DNA of 64,000 nucleotides. It comes from Lysobacterales bacterium 63-13 (GTDB taxonomy: Bacteria > Pseudomonadota > Gammaproteobacteria > Xanthomonadales > Rhodanobacteraceae). Positions 20,281 to 31,312 of the stretch are shown here, in pieces. Position 1 is the first letter of the stretch. Each line of letters starts with the position of its first letter. A program made the translations under genes and the position numbers. Where the stretch lies: the NCBI GenBank assembly GCA_001899855.1, contig MKWR01000021.1:1-64000 (forward strand), read 5' to 3'. Below the pieces are notes generated by a model. The model ran no database searches. It had not been told where the DNA came from and saw nothing but the letters and a program-made list of their open reading frames with translations.

Positions 20281-20853
20281 ATGACCTCCCATGACGCAAC
20301 GCCCGCTGCCGCTCGCCCTGCGCTCGACGATCCCGGTCTGCGTGTGCTGGTGGATCTGTTTTATGGAGATCTGCGCCGCATTGCGCGCCGCGAGCGGTTC
20401 CGCGCCGGGGCAGGTGCCACGCTGTGCACCACGGCGCTGGTCAACGAAGCCTGGCTGAAGCTTCAACGCACTCCCGCCTGGCAGGATCAGCGGCATTTCC
20501 TGGCGACCGCCGCCCTGGCGATACGGCAGGTACTGGTGAGCGATGCGCAGGCGCGCTTTTCCTTCAAGCGCGGCCAGGGTGAAAGCCCGATGAGCCTCGG
20601 CGAGGAAGGCATGCAGGTTCCGGATGCCGCGGATGAACAGATCGTGCAGGTCAATGATGCACTGGAACGACTTGCCGCGTTGAGTCCGCGCCTGGCGCAG
20701 GTGGTGGAGTGTCGCTTCTTCGCCGGCTACAGCGAATCCGAAACCGCGCAGGCGATGGGGCTCACCGATCGCACCGTGCGTCGCGACTGGGTGAAGGCGC
20801 GGGCTTGGCTGTTTCGCGAATTGGGCGAGGGCGCAGCCGATGGGCATGTCTGA
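20281..20853 (+). CDS. ECF-type RNA polymerase sigma factor
   Basis: This is a 190-residue sigma factor with region 2 (LVDLFYGDLRRIARRERFRAG) and region 4 (LERLAALSPRLAQVVECRFFAGYSESETAQAMGLTDRTVRRDWVKARAWLFREL). The hallmark phrase TALVNEAWLKL places it in the ECF subgroup often paired with Ser/Thr kinases instead of anti-sigma factors. It overlaps the kinase gene by 14 bases, so the kinase is probably its regulator. The target promoters are unknown; the divergent beta-helix gene is a candidate. Confidence 0.92.
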   Translation: MTSHDATPAAARPALDDPGLRVLVDLFYGDLRRIARRERFRAGAGATLCTTALVNEAWLKLQRTPAWQDQRHFLATAALAIRQVLVSDAQARFSFKRGQGESPMSLGEEGMQVPDAADEQIVQVNDALERLAALSPRLAQVVECRFFAGYSESETAQAMGLTDRTVRRDWVKARAWLFRELGEGAADGHV

Positions 20854-23227
20854 ATCGGCACGCTTCGCCCGCGTCGAAGCCTTGCTCGATGCGGCGCTCG
20901 AACAACCCGAAGGCGAACGTGAAGCCTTTCTCCATCTGCAGGAATCCGATGCGGCGATTCGCACCGAAGTGCTGGAACTGCTGCGCGCCGTGACTGCGTC
21001 CGAAGGCTTCCTCGAAGCATCCGCCGTGCCAGCAGGCGAACACGAAGGTCGTCGCGTGGGCGCATGGAAGCTGGTTCGCCGCATCGGGCGCGGTGGCATG
21101 GGCGAGGTCTGGCTGGGCGAACGCGATGATGGCCGCTTCGAGCAACAGGTGGCAGTAAAGCTGCTGCGCCACGGCGTTGAGGATGCGCCGCGGTTCCTGC
21201 GCGAGGCACGCCTGCTGGCGCGGCTGCAACATCCCGACATCGCGCGCCTGATCGATGCAGGCAGCCTGCCCGATGGCGCGCCGTACATGGTGATGGAACT
21301 CGTCGAAGGCGTGCCCGTGTCGCGCCATTGCCGCGAGCGCGGGCTGGAACTTCCCGCCCGGTTGGCGCTGTTCGCGCAAATCTGCGAAACGGTGGCGTTC
21401 GCGCACCGGCATCTCATCGTCCATCGCGATTTGAAACCGGACAACATCCTGGTGCGTGCCGATGGCCAGCCCATGCTGCTGGATTTCGGCATCGCGCGTC
21501 CGATCGACGCGGCCCACGGCGATACCCGCGACTTGCACCTCACGCCGCAGTATGCCGCGCCCGAACAGCTTTCCGGTGGCGAACAAAGCACCCTCACCGA
21601 CGTGTACGCGCTGGGCGTCCTGCTGCATGAACTGCTCACCGATCGTTCGCCCTGGGGCGAGCTGGCCGGCGCTGGCGTGCTGGCGCTGCTGCAACGCGCA
21701 CAGGCCGGACCGCCGCCGTCGCCAAGTTCGCAAGCGGCATCGAAGACCGCGGCAAGAAAGTTGCGCGGCGATCTGGATGCCATCGTCCACAAGGCGCTGC
21801 GGCCCGAACCCGCGGCGCGCTACGAATCCGCCGAGGCCTTGGCGCAGGACGTGCGCCGACATCTTGAGCACGCGCCAGTCGCCGCACGCGGTGGCGCGTT
21901 CGGCTATCGTGCGCGGCGCTTCCTGCGGCGCTACTGGCTGGCCGCAAGCGTGCTGCTGTTCGTCTTCGTGGGCCTCGTCGGCGCGCTCGCCGCGATCTCG
22001 ATGGCGCGCCAGGAAGCACTGCGCGAACGCGATATTGCGCAGGTGGAGGCTCGTCGCAGCAAGGCCGTGCGCGATTACCTGGCTCACATGTTCCGCGACG
22101 CCGGGCAGCACGCCCGCGACGGCGAACCGCTAACCGCCAAGCAGGTGCTTGACCAGGCCGCCGCGCGCGTGCAGGCCAGTTTTGCCGACGACCCCGCCAC
22201 CGACGCGCAAGTCCTCAAAGCCCTTGGCGAGCTGCATTTCTATCTGGGCGATTACTCTGCCGCCGAGCCGCTGCTGCGACACTGGCTGGCCTTTGATGCC
22301 GTCATTGCCGATCCCGTCGCTGGTGCCGACGTGCGTTTCACGCTTGCCGAAACGGTGCATCGCATGGGCAATCCAGACGAGGCTCGTGCGTTGCTCGAAC
22401 AAGCGCAAGCATTCTGGAACACCGATCCCGAACGCCACGCCGACGTGCTGCTGACCTCGCGAGCCCTGCAGGCCCGCTTGCAGCGCGAGGCAGGCGATAC
22501 GGCGGCGGCCCTTGAAACACTGGAGGCTGCATTGCCACAACGCGTGCAACACTCCGGTCGCGAACATTTCGAGACCGCCGTACTTGCCACCAACATCGGC
22601 GCAGCCTACGTGCAGGCCGGGCGCATCGATGAAGGCATTGCCGCATCGCAGGAAGCAATGGCGCTGTGGCGCGCGTTGAAACTGGGATCCGGCAACGATG
22701 CCCTGAACACGCTCAACAACCTCGCCGCCGCGCAGTTCCGCAAGGGTGATCTGGCCGCCGCGCAAAGCGCCTTTGCCGAGGCCCTGGCCCTGCGTCGGCA
22801 ATTGTTCGGCCCTTCTGCTGCGACGGCGGCATTGATCGGCAACTACGCTCGTACACTGCAAGGCCTGAAACGCTACGGCGATGCGCTGGAATATGCCGGC
22901 GAAGCGGAGGCCATGGCGCAACGGCACGCAGGTTCCGCCAGCCCGCTCACCCAGGCTGCACGCATCACCCGAGCCGAATTGCTGCTCGTCCTGCAACGCC
23001 ACGAGGATGTGGGCGAGCCGCTTGCCGCCTTCATGGCCGAAGACACCAGCGCCTTGCCTGCCTCGCTGCAGCTGCGTGCCGCCTTGGCGCGTACCGAAAA
23101 CCATCGTCATCGCGGCGAAGCCGATGCGGCGCGGCAGGCGCTGGCGCAGGCCGACGCCCTGTTCGCCACGCTCGGTGCCGAGGCCGAACCCTTCCGTGCC
23201 AATCTGGAAGCGCTGCGCGCACCCTGA
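20840..23227 (+). CDS. Membrane Ser/Thr protein kinase with TPR-like C-terminus
   Basis: This is a 795-residue Hanks-type kinase. The kinase domain (about residues 74-340) has the glycine loop GRGGMGEVW, the ATP-binding Lys in VAVKLL, HRDLKPDN (catalytic Asp197, Lys199) and DFGIARP. A single membrane segment follows (YWLAASVLLFVFVGLVGALAAI), then about 400 residues of helical TPR-like repeats (ALGELHFYLGDYSAAEPLL, NNLAAAQFRKGDLAAAQSAF). The kinase is cytoplasmic and the repeats periplasmic if the segment is a simple anchor. The 14-base overlap with the sigma gene points to coupled translation and a shared signalling job. Confidence 0.93.
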   Translation: MGMSESARFARVEALLDAALEQPEGEREAFLHLQESDAAIRTEVLELLRAVTASEGFLEASAVPAGEHEGRRVGAWKLVRRIGRGGMGEVWLGERDDGRFEQQVAVKLLRHGVEDAPRFLREARLLARLQHPDIARLIDAGSLPDGAPYMVMELVEGVPVSRHCRERGLELPARLALFAQICETVAFAHRHLIVHRDLKPDNILVRADGQPMLLDFGIARPIDAAHGDTRDLHLTPQYAAPEQLSGGEQSTLTDVYALGVLLHELLTDRSPWGELAGAGVLALLQRAQAGPPPSPSSQAASKTAARKLRGDLDAIVHKALRPEPAARYESAEALAQDVRRHLEHAPVAARGGAFGYRARRFLRRYWLAASVLLFVFVGLVGALAAISMARQEALRERDIAQVEARRSKAVRDYLAHMFRDAGQHARDGEPLTAKQVLDQAAARVQASFADDPATDAQVLKALGELHFYLGDYSAAEPLLRHWLAFDAVIADPVAGADVRFTLAETVHRMGNPDEARALLEQAQAFWNTDPERHADVLLTSRALQARLQREAGDTAAALETLEAALPQRVQHSGREHFETAVLATNIGAAYVQAGRIDEGIAASQEAMALWRALKLGSGNDALNTLNNLAAAQFRKGDLAAAQSAFAEALALRRQLFGPSAATAALIGNYARTLQGLKRYGDALEYAGEAEAMAQRHAGSASPLTQAARITRAELLLVLQRHEDVGEPLAAFMAEDTSALPASLQLRAALARTENHRHRGEADAARQALAQADALFATLGAEAEPFRANLEALRAP

Positions 23228-23418
23228 TCCTGACGACACCCTCGGCGGTGGTTGACGAACGGATGGCGTGGCCTGTTCCTGCCGGCAGCGGCGGACATCG
23301 ACCACACCTGGCGCTTCGACGCGCCGGATCCGGTGATCGAGAAGAGTGAAATTCGGGTCGAACAGCCGACCTGCCGCGCCAGTACCGCTCCGATGACAAC
23401 CCGCGAACCGCACGGAAG

Positions 23419-23444
23419 ATCGCCAGGATGGGGATCCTGGCGAT
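23419..23444. terminator. Bidirectional hairpin between convergent genes
   Basis: ATCGCCAGGA (23419-23428) and TCCTGGCGAT (23435-23444) form a perfect 10-bp stem with a six-base loop between the converging kinase and lipoprotein genes. There is no strong T tract on either side, so termination is likely but not certain. Confidence 0.5.
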
Positions 23445-23450
23445 TCGCAC

Positions 23451-24245
23451 TCAGCCCCCGATCTTCGGCATCTCCTTCAGCGGCAGCGCAGCAAAATCGA
23501 AGCGGCCTTCGATTTGTGGCAATGTCGTTCCCTTGAGCTTCTTCGCCAATTTCGATGCGGGTACGTTGGTTGCACTGAAGCTGCCTGAAATCGCATAGCT
23601 GCCGTCCGCATTCTTCTCGAAGCGCTCGATTGCGACTTGTGGCTGCGCATCCTTCTCGGTTTCGTGGAATTCGAACATCGCGCGCGCGTCAGGCCGATAA
23701 CTCAGGCTGGCACGGGACAGTTTCAGGTTCTTGTCGTCGAAGCTCAGTGCGATTTCCAGCTTGCCGCCATCGGCTGCCTTGCCGCTTAGCGAAACCTGCA
23801 GCGACGAGATGATTGCCAGATTGCGCACATCCGAATCGTGGAAGACCTTGCCCGCCATGCCGCCCACGAAATCGCGCACGTCACCCGCGTCGATTCGCGT
23901 GCCGGTGCCCAGCTTGTCGAGCTTGCGGTTGGCGTCGTCGAGGGCCTTGCGGCCCGCGCCGGTGTCGAGCCTGGCGTCCATCTGTTGGCCGATGTCATCG
24001 GCGACCTTCGTCGCGAGTGAACGGAAGGATTGCATGCCGCGCCCGACGTCGGCCTCGATGGTGCCTTGAACGGTCTGTCCCGGCTGCAATGGCGCATCGG
24101 CTGGCGGCGATTTCGTGGCAGCGGCATCGATGACATCGCGCAATCCATCGGCAGGCGGTGCGGTGGTGGATGGTGCTTCCGGGTTGCCGCAAGCGGCCAG
24201 GGCGGCGGCGATCGCAAGAAAAATGACAAGTACACTATTGCGCAT
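23451..24245 (-). CDS. Lipoprotein, unknown function
   Basis: This is a 264-residue exported lipoprotein: a signal peptide (VLVIFLAIAAALAACG) with lipobox LAAC, mature from Cys19. The mature part has a Thr/Pro/Ala-rich linker and a helical segment (FRSLATKVADDIGQQMDARLDTGAGRKALD). A beta-rich C-terminal half follows (LQVSLSGKAADGGKLEIALSFDDKNLKLS…ISGSFSATNVPASKL). I know no family. Its start lies 3 bp after the stop of the VWA-crystallin gene, so the two form an operon and probably act together in the envelope. Confidence 0.75.
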   Translation of the reverse strand: MRNSVLVIFLAIAAALAACGNPEAPSTTAPPADGLRDVIDAAATKSPPADAPLQPGQTVQGTIEADVGRGMQSFRSLATKVADDIGQQMDARLDTGAGRKALDDANRKLDKLGTGTRIDAGDVRDFVGGMAGKVFHDSDVRNLAIISSLQVSLSGKAADGGKLEIALSFDDKNLKLSRASLSYRPDARAMFEFHETEKDAQPQVAIERFEKNADGSYAISGSFSATNVPASKLAKKLKGTTLPQIEGRFDFAALPLKEMPKIGG

Positions 24246-24248
24246 GGC

Positions 24249-25313
24249 TCACTCCGTGGGGGATTCGTCGGGGGGCGATTCCACGTCCGGCTTGATGGTG
24301 GCGTCCGGGACTTCGCCTTGCTCCGCGCCGCCTTCACTGGAATCCTCCTGCTCGATGATCGCGCTGCAGCCCATGTCGAAAGAACCGAACGGCCGGGCGT
24401 AATCGCTGGGCATGCTTGGAAACTGCGAGCCGTCGGGGATGCTGTAGTTTTCGCCATCGTAGCCAGGCTCGGTGAACACAAGGATGCCGCAGCCCGCCTT
24501 GCATGCGAGCGATTTGATGCCATTTCGCCACGCTTCCGGCACTTCGCGCACCCTGCTGTCCGCAGAGCCGCCCATTTGCATGCGGTTGCCGGTGTAGTTT
24601 TCCTGGTCATAGGCAACGCAGCCGTCGTTGAAATGGATTTCGGCGGTTTTCCCGGGTTCGACCACAGGCGTGGGTTCCTGCGTGATGGTTTGCAAGGCGC
24701 GATTGAGCTCGCCCGCGTCCCTTGCGGCCAGGTAGCGCCCGCCAGTGCTGCTGGCCAGGCATTGCAGCTGCTGCTGCGCCTGGCTGCCGGTTTCGATGTC
24801 GAAGCCGATCACATGTGCTGTGAAGTCGATGCCCAGCCCTTCCAGTTCCGCGCCCAGCGCACAGGGATCGGCCTGGCAGGTTTCATCGCCGTCACTGACC
24901 AGGATCACCGTGGCCTTGTGCTCGGTGAAACGCAGCTGTTCGGCGGCGCGGCGTACGGCGGCGGAAATCGGCGTCATGCCTTTCGGATTCAGTGCGCCAA
25001 CCTGCCGGCGGATCGCGGCAGGGTCGAACCCGGTCGGCTCGATCAGAAGCTCGATGTCCTCGCAATCTCCCTTGCGCCGGTGGCCGTAGGCGATCAGGCC
25101 CAGATTGCCGTCGTTCCAGCCCTCCAGCATCACATCCACTGCGTCGCGTGCAATCGTGATCTTTGGCCGGCCATCGATCTGGCCCCACATCGAACCGGAC
25201 GCATCGAGCACGAGGATGGATCGAGACGCGGCAGGGGCTTGCGCGCTGGCGGGTGCACAGGCCAACGCGCAGGCGGCCTGCAGGCACAGCGCTGACAAGA
25301 GGGCAGGTCGCAT
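24249..25313 (-). CDS. Secreted VWA domain protein with betagamma-crystallin module
   Basis: This is a 354-residue exported protein. A signal peptide (ALLSALCLQAACALACAPASAQA) is followed by a von Willebrand A domain with a complete MIDAS: DASGSMWG, then a Thr in KGMTPISAAV and Asp in LVSDGDETC. From about residue 225 there are two betagamma-crystallin-like motifs (VAYDQENYTGNRMQM and LVFTEPGYDGENYSIPDG). The tail is acidic (EQEDSSEGGAEQGE…DESPTE). The combination suggests a metal- or Ca-dependent adhesion or surface-binding role; this is inferred. The start is ATG 25313, at the signal peptide. It is followed by the lipoprotein gene. Confidence 0.8.
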   Translation of the reverse strand: MRPALLSALCLQAACALACAPASAQAPAASRSILVLDASGSMWGQIDGRPKITIARDAVDVMLEGWNDGNLGLIAYGHRRKGDCEDIELLIEPTGFDPAAIRRQVGALNPKGMTPISAAVRRAAEQLRFTEHKATVILVSDGDETCQADPCALGAELEGLGIDFTAHVIGFDIETGSQAQQQLQCLASSTGGRYLAARDAGELNRALQTITQEPTPVVEPGKTAEIHFNDGCVAYDQENYTGNRMQMGGSADSRVREVPEAWRNGIKSLACKAGCGILVFTEPGYDGENYSIPDGSQFPSMPSDYARPFGSFDMGCSAIIEQEDSSEGGAEQGEVPDATIKPDVESPPDESPTE

Positions 25314-25451
25314 CGGGAAGTCTCCAGAAAGCCGCGAACGCGCGGCAGGCTTCCGGAGAAACAGGAAAGCGCGGGAAAAGCGGACATTGCCTGTCGCTGT
25401 GGAATCGCGCAGCGCATCCGCCGCCCGTCTCATGATCGAGTGAGCGATGTC

Positions 25452-26264
25452 TCAATCGATCGCGCGGCGGAAATCGAGGTCGAAGCGGGTGCCGGCGGTG
25501 AGTGCGTGCAGGCGCATGTTGGTGATGCGGATCGGTGCGCCGGGTTCGAGTTCGGCCGCGTTGGAATCGGCCATTTCACTGGGATCGATGATGGTCACGC
25601 CGCCCGTGCCGAATACCTCGAGCGCATTGTCCGGGCCGATCGCGACCACGGTCGAGGCATCGATGCCGAGACCGAGGGCAAACGGATTGAGGGCAAGCGC
25701 GGCGAGCAGGCGGCCGAGTCGATCGCTGGCATTGCCGCCCTGGTCGATGACCACGCGATTGGTCAGGCCAAGTCCCGGTGCAAGGGATGCGCTGCCGACA
25801 CGCGGCGTCGGCCCGGCGGTTCCCGATGCCAGCATGTGTTCGCAAAGCAGGGCGGCACCGGCGCCGACGCCGCAGACCGCCATTCCGGCTGCATTGCGCC
25901 GGCGCAGCAATCGCGCCAGGCTGCTGCCGCCAATCAGGGTGCTGAGCTTGAGCGGTTGCTCGGCATTGAGGATGACCAGATCGGCCTGCTCGACCAGATC
26001 GAGCAGTTGCCGCTGTTCCGCGCCGGCGCGGTTGGTCAGGGCATGGCGATGCAACTGGGTGCAGCCGGCAGCAGTCAGCATGGCCTCCAGCTCGATGTCA
26101 TCGTCATCGGACTTTTCCGGGGCGGAAACCAGGATCACGCGCGGCGAATCGCCGACCAGTCCAATGAGGCGGGCAAGCAGGACGGACGTGCGCTGATTGG
26201 AAGGCAGTTCACCGCAGGCAATGATCGAGCCGCGATTTCGTTCGGGAGCGATTTTGGCTGGCAC
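25452..26264 (-). CDS. Cyanophycinase-like (peptidase S51 fold) protein, probably inactive
   Basis: This 270-residue protein has the overall pattern of CphB cyanophycinases: RGSIIACGE at the N-terminus, a central nucleophile elbow, then a VIDQ…DRLGRLLAAL segment and LGLGIDASTVVAIG. The catalytic positions differ. The elbow reads CGVGAGAAL (residues 131-139) where the active family has GGTSAGA, so the nucleophile Ser is Gly134. The usual DQHF is DQGG, and the usual IDEDT is IDAST. It therefore is unlikely to cleave cyanophycin, and no cyanophycin synthetase is nearby. It may be a binding or regulatory relic. It is transcribed in the same direction as the PAS gene upstream. Confidence 0.7.
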   Translation of the reverse strand: MPAKIAPERNRGSIIACGELPSNQRTSVLLARLIGLVGDSPRVILVSAPEKSDDDDIELEAMLTAAGCTQLHRHALTNRAGAEQRQLLDLVEQADLVILNAEQPLKLSTLIGGSSLARLLRRRNAAGMAVCGVGAGAALLCEHMLASGTAGPTPRVGSASLAPGLGLTNRVVIDQGGNASDRLGRLLAALALNPFALGLGIDASTVVAIGPDNALEVFGTGGVTIIDPSEMADSNAAELEPGAPIRITNMRLHALTAGTRFDLDFRRAID

Positions 26265-26348
26265 GCGGTCGCCTCGACAGGTCGGAAATCCGATACTACA
26301 CGCTGCATCGCATGCGCATGCAAGACAAGGAGGAATACGGTCGACGCA

Positions 26349-27668
26349 TCAATCGAGGGCGCCCGTGGTTTCCTGATCGGTCTCGGAGGTGATGTCCTGC
26401 ACGCAGCCAATCACGCTGCCCTGGGCGGAATCCTTCGGCAGCGCGCGAACGCGGATGCGCACCTGGCGTCGGCGGCCGATGGCGGTGGTCATGCGCACAG
26501 TGATTTCGGTGGTTTCGCTGGGCTTCGCCGCGTCCAGGGTTTGCCGCAGGCGACGCTGATCCATGCCGGCAAAGTGGTTGAGCATGCGTTCGCGTGACAC
26601 CGGCGTCGACAGGGGTACATCGAAAATCGCGTGCATCTGCGCCGACCAGGACATGCGCTCGCCATCCGGGCCCAACTGCCAGGCGCCGAGATTGGTCAGC
26701 GATTGCGCATGCGCGAACAAGGACGCCTCGTGCTTGATCGCAGTGACGTCGGCAAACACCGAGACCACTTCATCGGCCTCGCCATCGGCGCTGCCGTCGC
26801 GCGGCATGGCGGTTACCGAGAGCCAGCGTGGATCGGTCATCTGTGGCGAGCGCACTCCGCAGATCACCGACTCGATGGCCTTGCCGGTGCGCAGGGCCCG
26901 CGCCCACGGCAAGTCATCATGGACAATCGTTGTTCCACCCTCGTCGATGAACTGCCAGTCGGCAATCTGGTCCGTGCGCAAGGCAAGCAGGTCGGGTTCG
27001 CTGGTCTGCAGGATCCGGCACGCTGCCGGGTTGCAGGAAACGACGTGGCCCATGCGGTTGCGCACGAGCATGCCCATGTCCATCTCGTGCAGGATGCGCC
27101 GCAGCTCTGCCTCCGAACTGCGCAATTGCAGCTCGGCAAGGGCGCGCGGGCCGAGATCGCGGGTTACCGCGATGATGCGTTTCTGGTTGCCATCGAGATA
27201 GCCGTGGGCGTTCAGTTCGAGCGTCGCTTCCTCGTCAGCGCCACGCCGGATCGTCGAGGTTGCGGTGACGGTTTCGTCGGCATCGAATGCCCGGTGCAGG
27301 CGACTGATGAACGTGTCGTCGAGTTTCGGGAATGCATCCTCGATCGCGCATCCAAGCAGTCGCTCGCGATCCAGGTCGAGCAACTGGCAGGCGCTGGCAT
27401 TGGCATCGAGAATGAGGCCGGATTCGTCATGGATGGTGATCGCATCGGGCACGGCGTCGATCATCGCGCGGTAGCGGTTGGCGATTGTCGCGGTGACCCC
27501 GCGCAGGTTGCGGTGGGCAGTGATCGCCTCGCCCACGAGCAGGCGCAGGACCGGATCGGCGTCGGCGCGCGAGGCAAACTCGGCGAGTTGTGCCCAGACG
27601 TCCGCATCGGCTGTCCCGGTGTCGGTCGGATGGGTTGTCGCCCCGGAAAATTCCACTTTCTCGACCAT
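26349..27668 (-). CDS. PAS-domain sensor protein without output domain
   Basis: This 439-residue cytoplasmic protein is built from three PAS-type modules (about residues 60-180, 180-310, 310-430). Features include YRAMIDAVPDAITIHDESGLILDANASACQLLDLDRERLLG, ILHEMDMGMLVRNRMGHVVSCNPAACRIL and LGAWQLGPDGERMSWSAQMHAIFDVP. It ends GSVIGCVQDITSE with no histidine kinase, GGDEF, EAL or DNA-binding domain. It may act by protein contact or be a sensor for a partner encoded elsewhere. I start at ATG 27668; longer frames lack conservation. Confidence 0.8.
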   Translation of the reverse strand: MVEKVEFSGATTHPTDTGTADADVWAQLAEFASRADADPVLRLLVGEAITAHRNLRGVTATIANRYRAMIDAVPDAITIHDESGLILDANASACQLLDLDRERLLGCAIEDAFPKLDDTFISRLHRAFDADETVTATSTIRRGADEEATLELNAHGYLDGNQKRIIAVTRDLGPRALAELQLRSSEAELRRILHEMDMGMLVRNRMGHVVSCNPAACRILQTSEPDLLALRTDQIADWQFIDEGGTTIVHDDLPWARALRTGKAIESVICGVRSPQMTDPRWLSVTAMPRDGSADGEADEVVSVFADVTAIKHEASLFAHAQSLTNLGAWQLGPDGERMSWSAQMHAIFDVPLSTPVSRERMLNHFAGMDQRRLRQTLDAAKPSETTEITVRMTTAIGRRRQVRIRVRALPKDSAQGSVIGCVQDITSETDQETTGALD

Positions 27669-27735
27669 GCGTGAATCCCATTCACGTTCGGCAGGTGCTC
27701 CCTTGCGATCCTGCGCGCAGGCAGGATAGCACCGC

Positions 27736-28635
27736 TCAGCCAATACTGGCGCGGGCGACCTTGCTCGCGGTTTCGTGGCCAAGCTGGCTCGACAACCAGA
27801 GGCCGGTCTCGATCAAGGCAGGTAGATCGATGCCGGTGTCGATGCCCATGCCTTCGAGCATGTAGACCACGTCCTCGCTGGCGACGTTGCCGGTGGCGCC
27901 TTTCGCATACGGGCAACCGCCGGTGCCGGAGACGGAACTGTCGACCACGGCGACCCCTTCCTCCAGGCAGGCGAGCACGTTGGCCAGGGCCTGGCCACGC
28001 GTGTCATGGAAATGCACGGCAAGGGCCTCGATCGGCACGTCGCCGGCGACCGCGCGCAACATGTCGCGTGCCTTGCCCGGCGTGCCGATGCCGATCGTGT
28101 CGCCGAGAGAGATTTCATAACAGCCCATGGCGTGCATGCGGCTGGCGACACGCACCACATCGCGCAACGGCACCTCGCCCTGGTAGGGGCAGCCGAGCAC
28201 GGTTGAAACGTAGCCGCGAACCGCCACGCCATCGGCGCGGGCCTTTTCCATGACCGGCAGGAAGCGTTCGATCGATTCGTCGATCGAGGCGTTGATGTTC
28301 TTGCGGTTGAACATTTCCGACGCGGCCGAGAACACGGCGACCTCGCGCGCACCTGCGGCATGGGCACGATCGTAACCCTGCTCATTGGGTACAAGTACCG
28401 GATAGCGCACGCCAGGGCGTTTTTCGATGGCGGCGAATACTTCGGCGGCATCGGCCAGTTGCGGCACCCATTTCGGACTGACGAAACTGGTCGCCTCGAT
28501 CGTGCGCAGGCCCGTGCGCGACAGGCGATTGATCAGCTCGACCTTGGTTGCCGCCGGGATGATTGCCTTTTCGTTCTGCAAGCCGTCGCGAGGACCAACC
28601 TCGACGATGCGCACGCGCCTGGGCATGCCGCTCAT
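27736..28635 (-). CDS. liuE: Hydroxymethylglutaryl-CoA lyase
   Basis: This 299-residue TIM-barrel enzyme splits HMG-CoA to acetoacetate and acetyl-CoA, the last step of leucine and isovalerate breakdown. VEVGPRDGLQNE carries the metal-binding Asp, ATSFVSPKWVPQLAD is typical, HFHDTRG holds the His ligands, and SGTGGCPYAKGATGN contains the catalytic Cys loop. It is the last gene of the minus-strand cluster with liuD and liuC, overlapping the lipoprotein gene by four bases (ATGA). Confidence 0.95.
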   Translation of the reverse strand: MSGMPRRVRIVEVGPRDGLQNEKAIIPAATKVELINRLSRTGLRTIEATSFVSPKWVPQLADAAEVFAAIEKRPGVRYPVLVPNEQGYDRAHAAGAREVAVFSAASEMFNRKNINASIDESIERFLPVMEKARADGVAVRGYVSTVLGCPYQGEVPLRDVVRVASRMHAMGCYEISLGDTIGIGTPGKARDMLRAVAGDVPIEALAVHFHDTRGQALANVLACLEEGVAVVDSSVSGTGGCPYAKGATGNVASEDVVYMLEGMGIDTGIDLPALIETGLWLSSQLGHETASKVARASIG

Positions 28636-29284
28636 GACGGCTTGCCGGCGCGGCGCGCGCTGCGCTGCCGTTCGTATTCGTCGAGGCTCAACGTGCTGCG
28701 ACGAACGTTGGCGGACGGTTTGTCCTCGAAGATCTTCTGCTTGCGCACGATGTCGAGAATCCTCGCGCGATCGCCGCGGATGAACACATGCAGTTCGTTG
28801 TGGCTGTCATCCACGCTGCCGTCGAGTACGCCGTCGATGACCTTGTGCGCGGTGCGTCTGGAATCGACCTGCCAGATGCGCAGGCGGTCATGATCGATCT
28901 GATAGCGGGCAATGAAGAAGGATTTCTCCGGCGCCGGTTCGATGCCGTGGACCGGATCGAGCTTGACCGTCTCGCCAAGCTGGTTGTCGGCGACCACCAC
29001 ATAGTGCTTGCCGCGATCATGCACGTAGTTGACCGGGATGTGGATCTGCTTTGGCGGGCCGTCCTTCTCGGGACGTTCGAGCATGAGGAAGCGGCACTCC
29101 GGGTCGACCAGGAAGGCCAACTCGTCGGGCTCGTCGCTGGAGCGTGGCTCCGATGCATCGACCCACAATCCTTTCCACGCCGGATCACAGGCAACGATTT
29201 CATCGCCAGGCGGTGATTCAAAACGCGTCTCGTTGCAGGCGCCGAGCACGAGCAGGGCGCAGACTGCCGGAATCCATCGAATCC

Positions 29285-29288
<4 letters not shown>
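28632..29288 (-). CDS. Lipoprotein, unknown function, in the liu operon
   Basis: This is a 218-residue predicted lipoprotein: signal peptide MRIRWIPAVCALLVLGAC with lipobox LGAC (Cys18). The mature protein starts with an acidic segment (DEIVACDPAWKGLWVDASEP) that resembles small envelope proteins evaluated for 'PAWKGLW'-type folds, and ends in a basic tail (YERQRSARRAGKPS). I recognise no functional family. It overlaps both neighbours by four bases, so it is translated as part of the leucine-catabolic operon although it is not a known liu gene. Confidence 0.75.

Positions 29289-31311
<2,023 letters not shown>

Positions 31312-31312
<1 letters not shown>

Noticed and set aside
19031-20284. 417-residue plus-strand ORF opposite the beta-helix gene
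   Set aside because: It is a shadow frame; the opposite strand has a signal peptide and beta-helix repeats.
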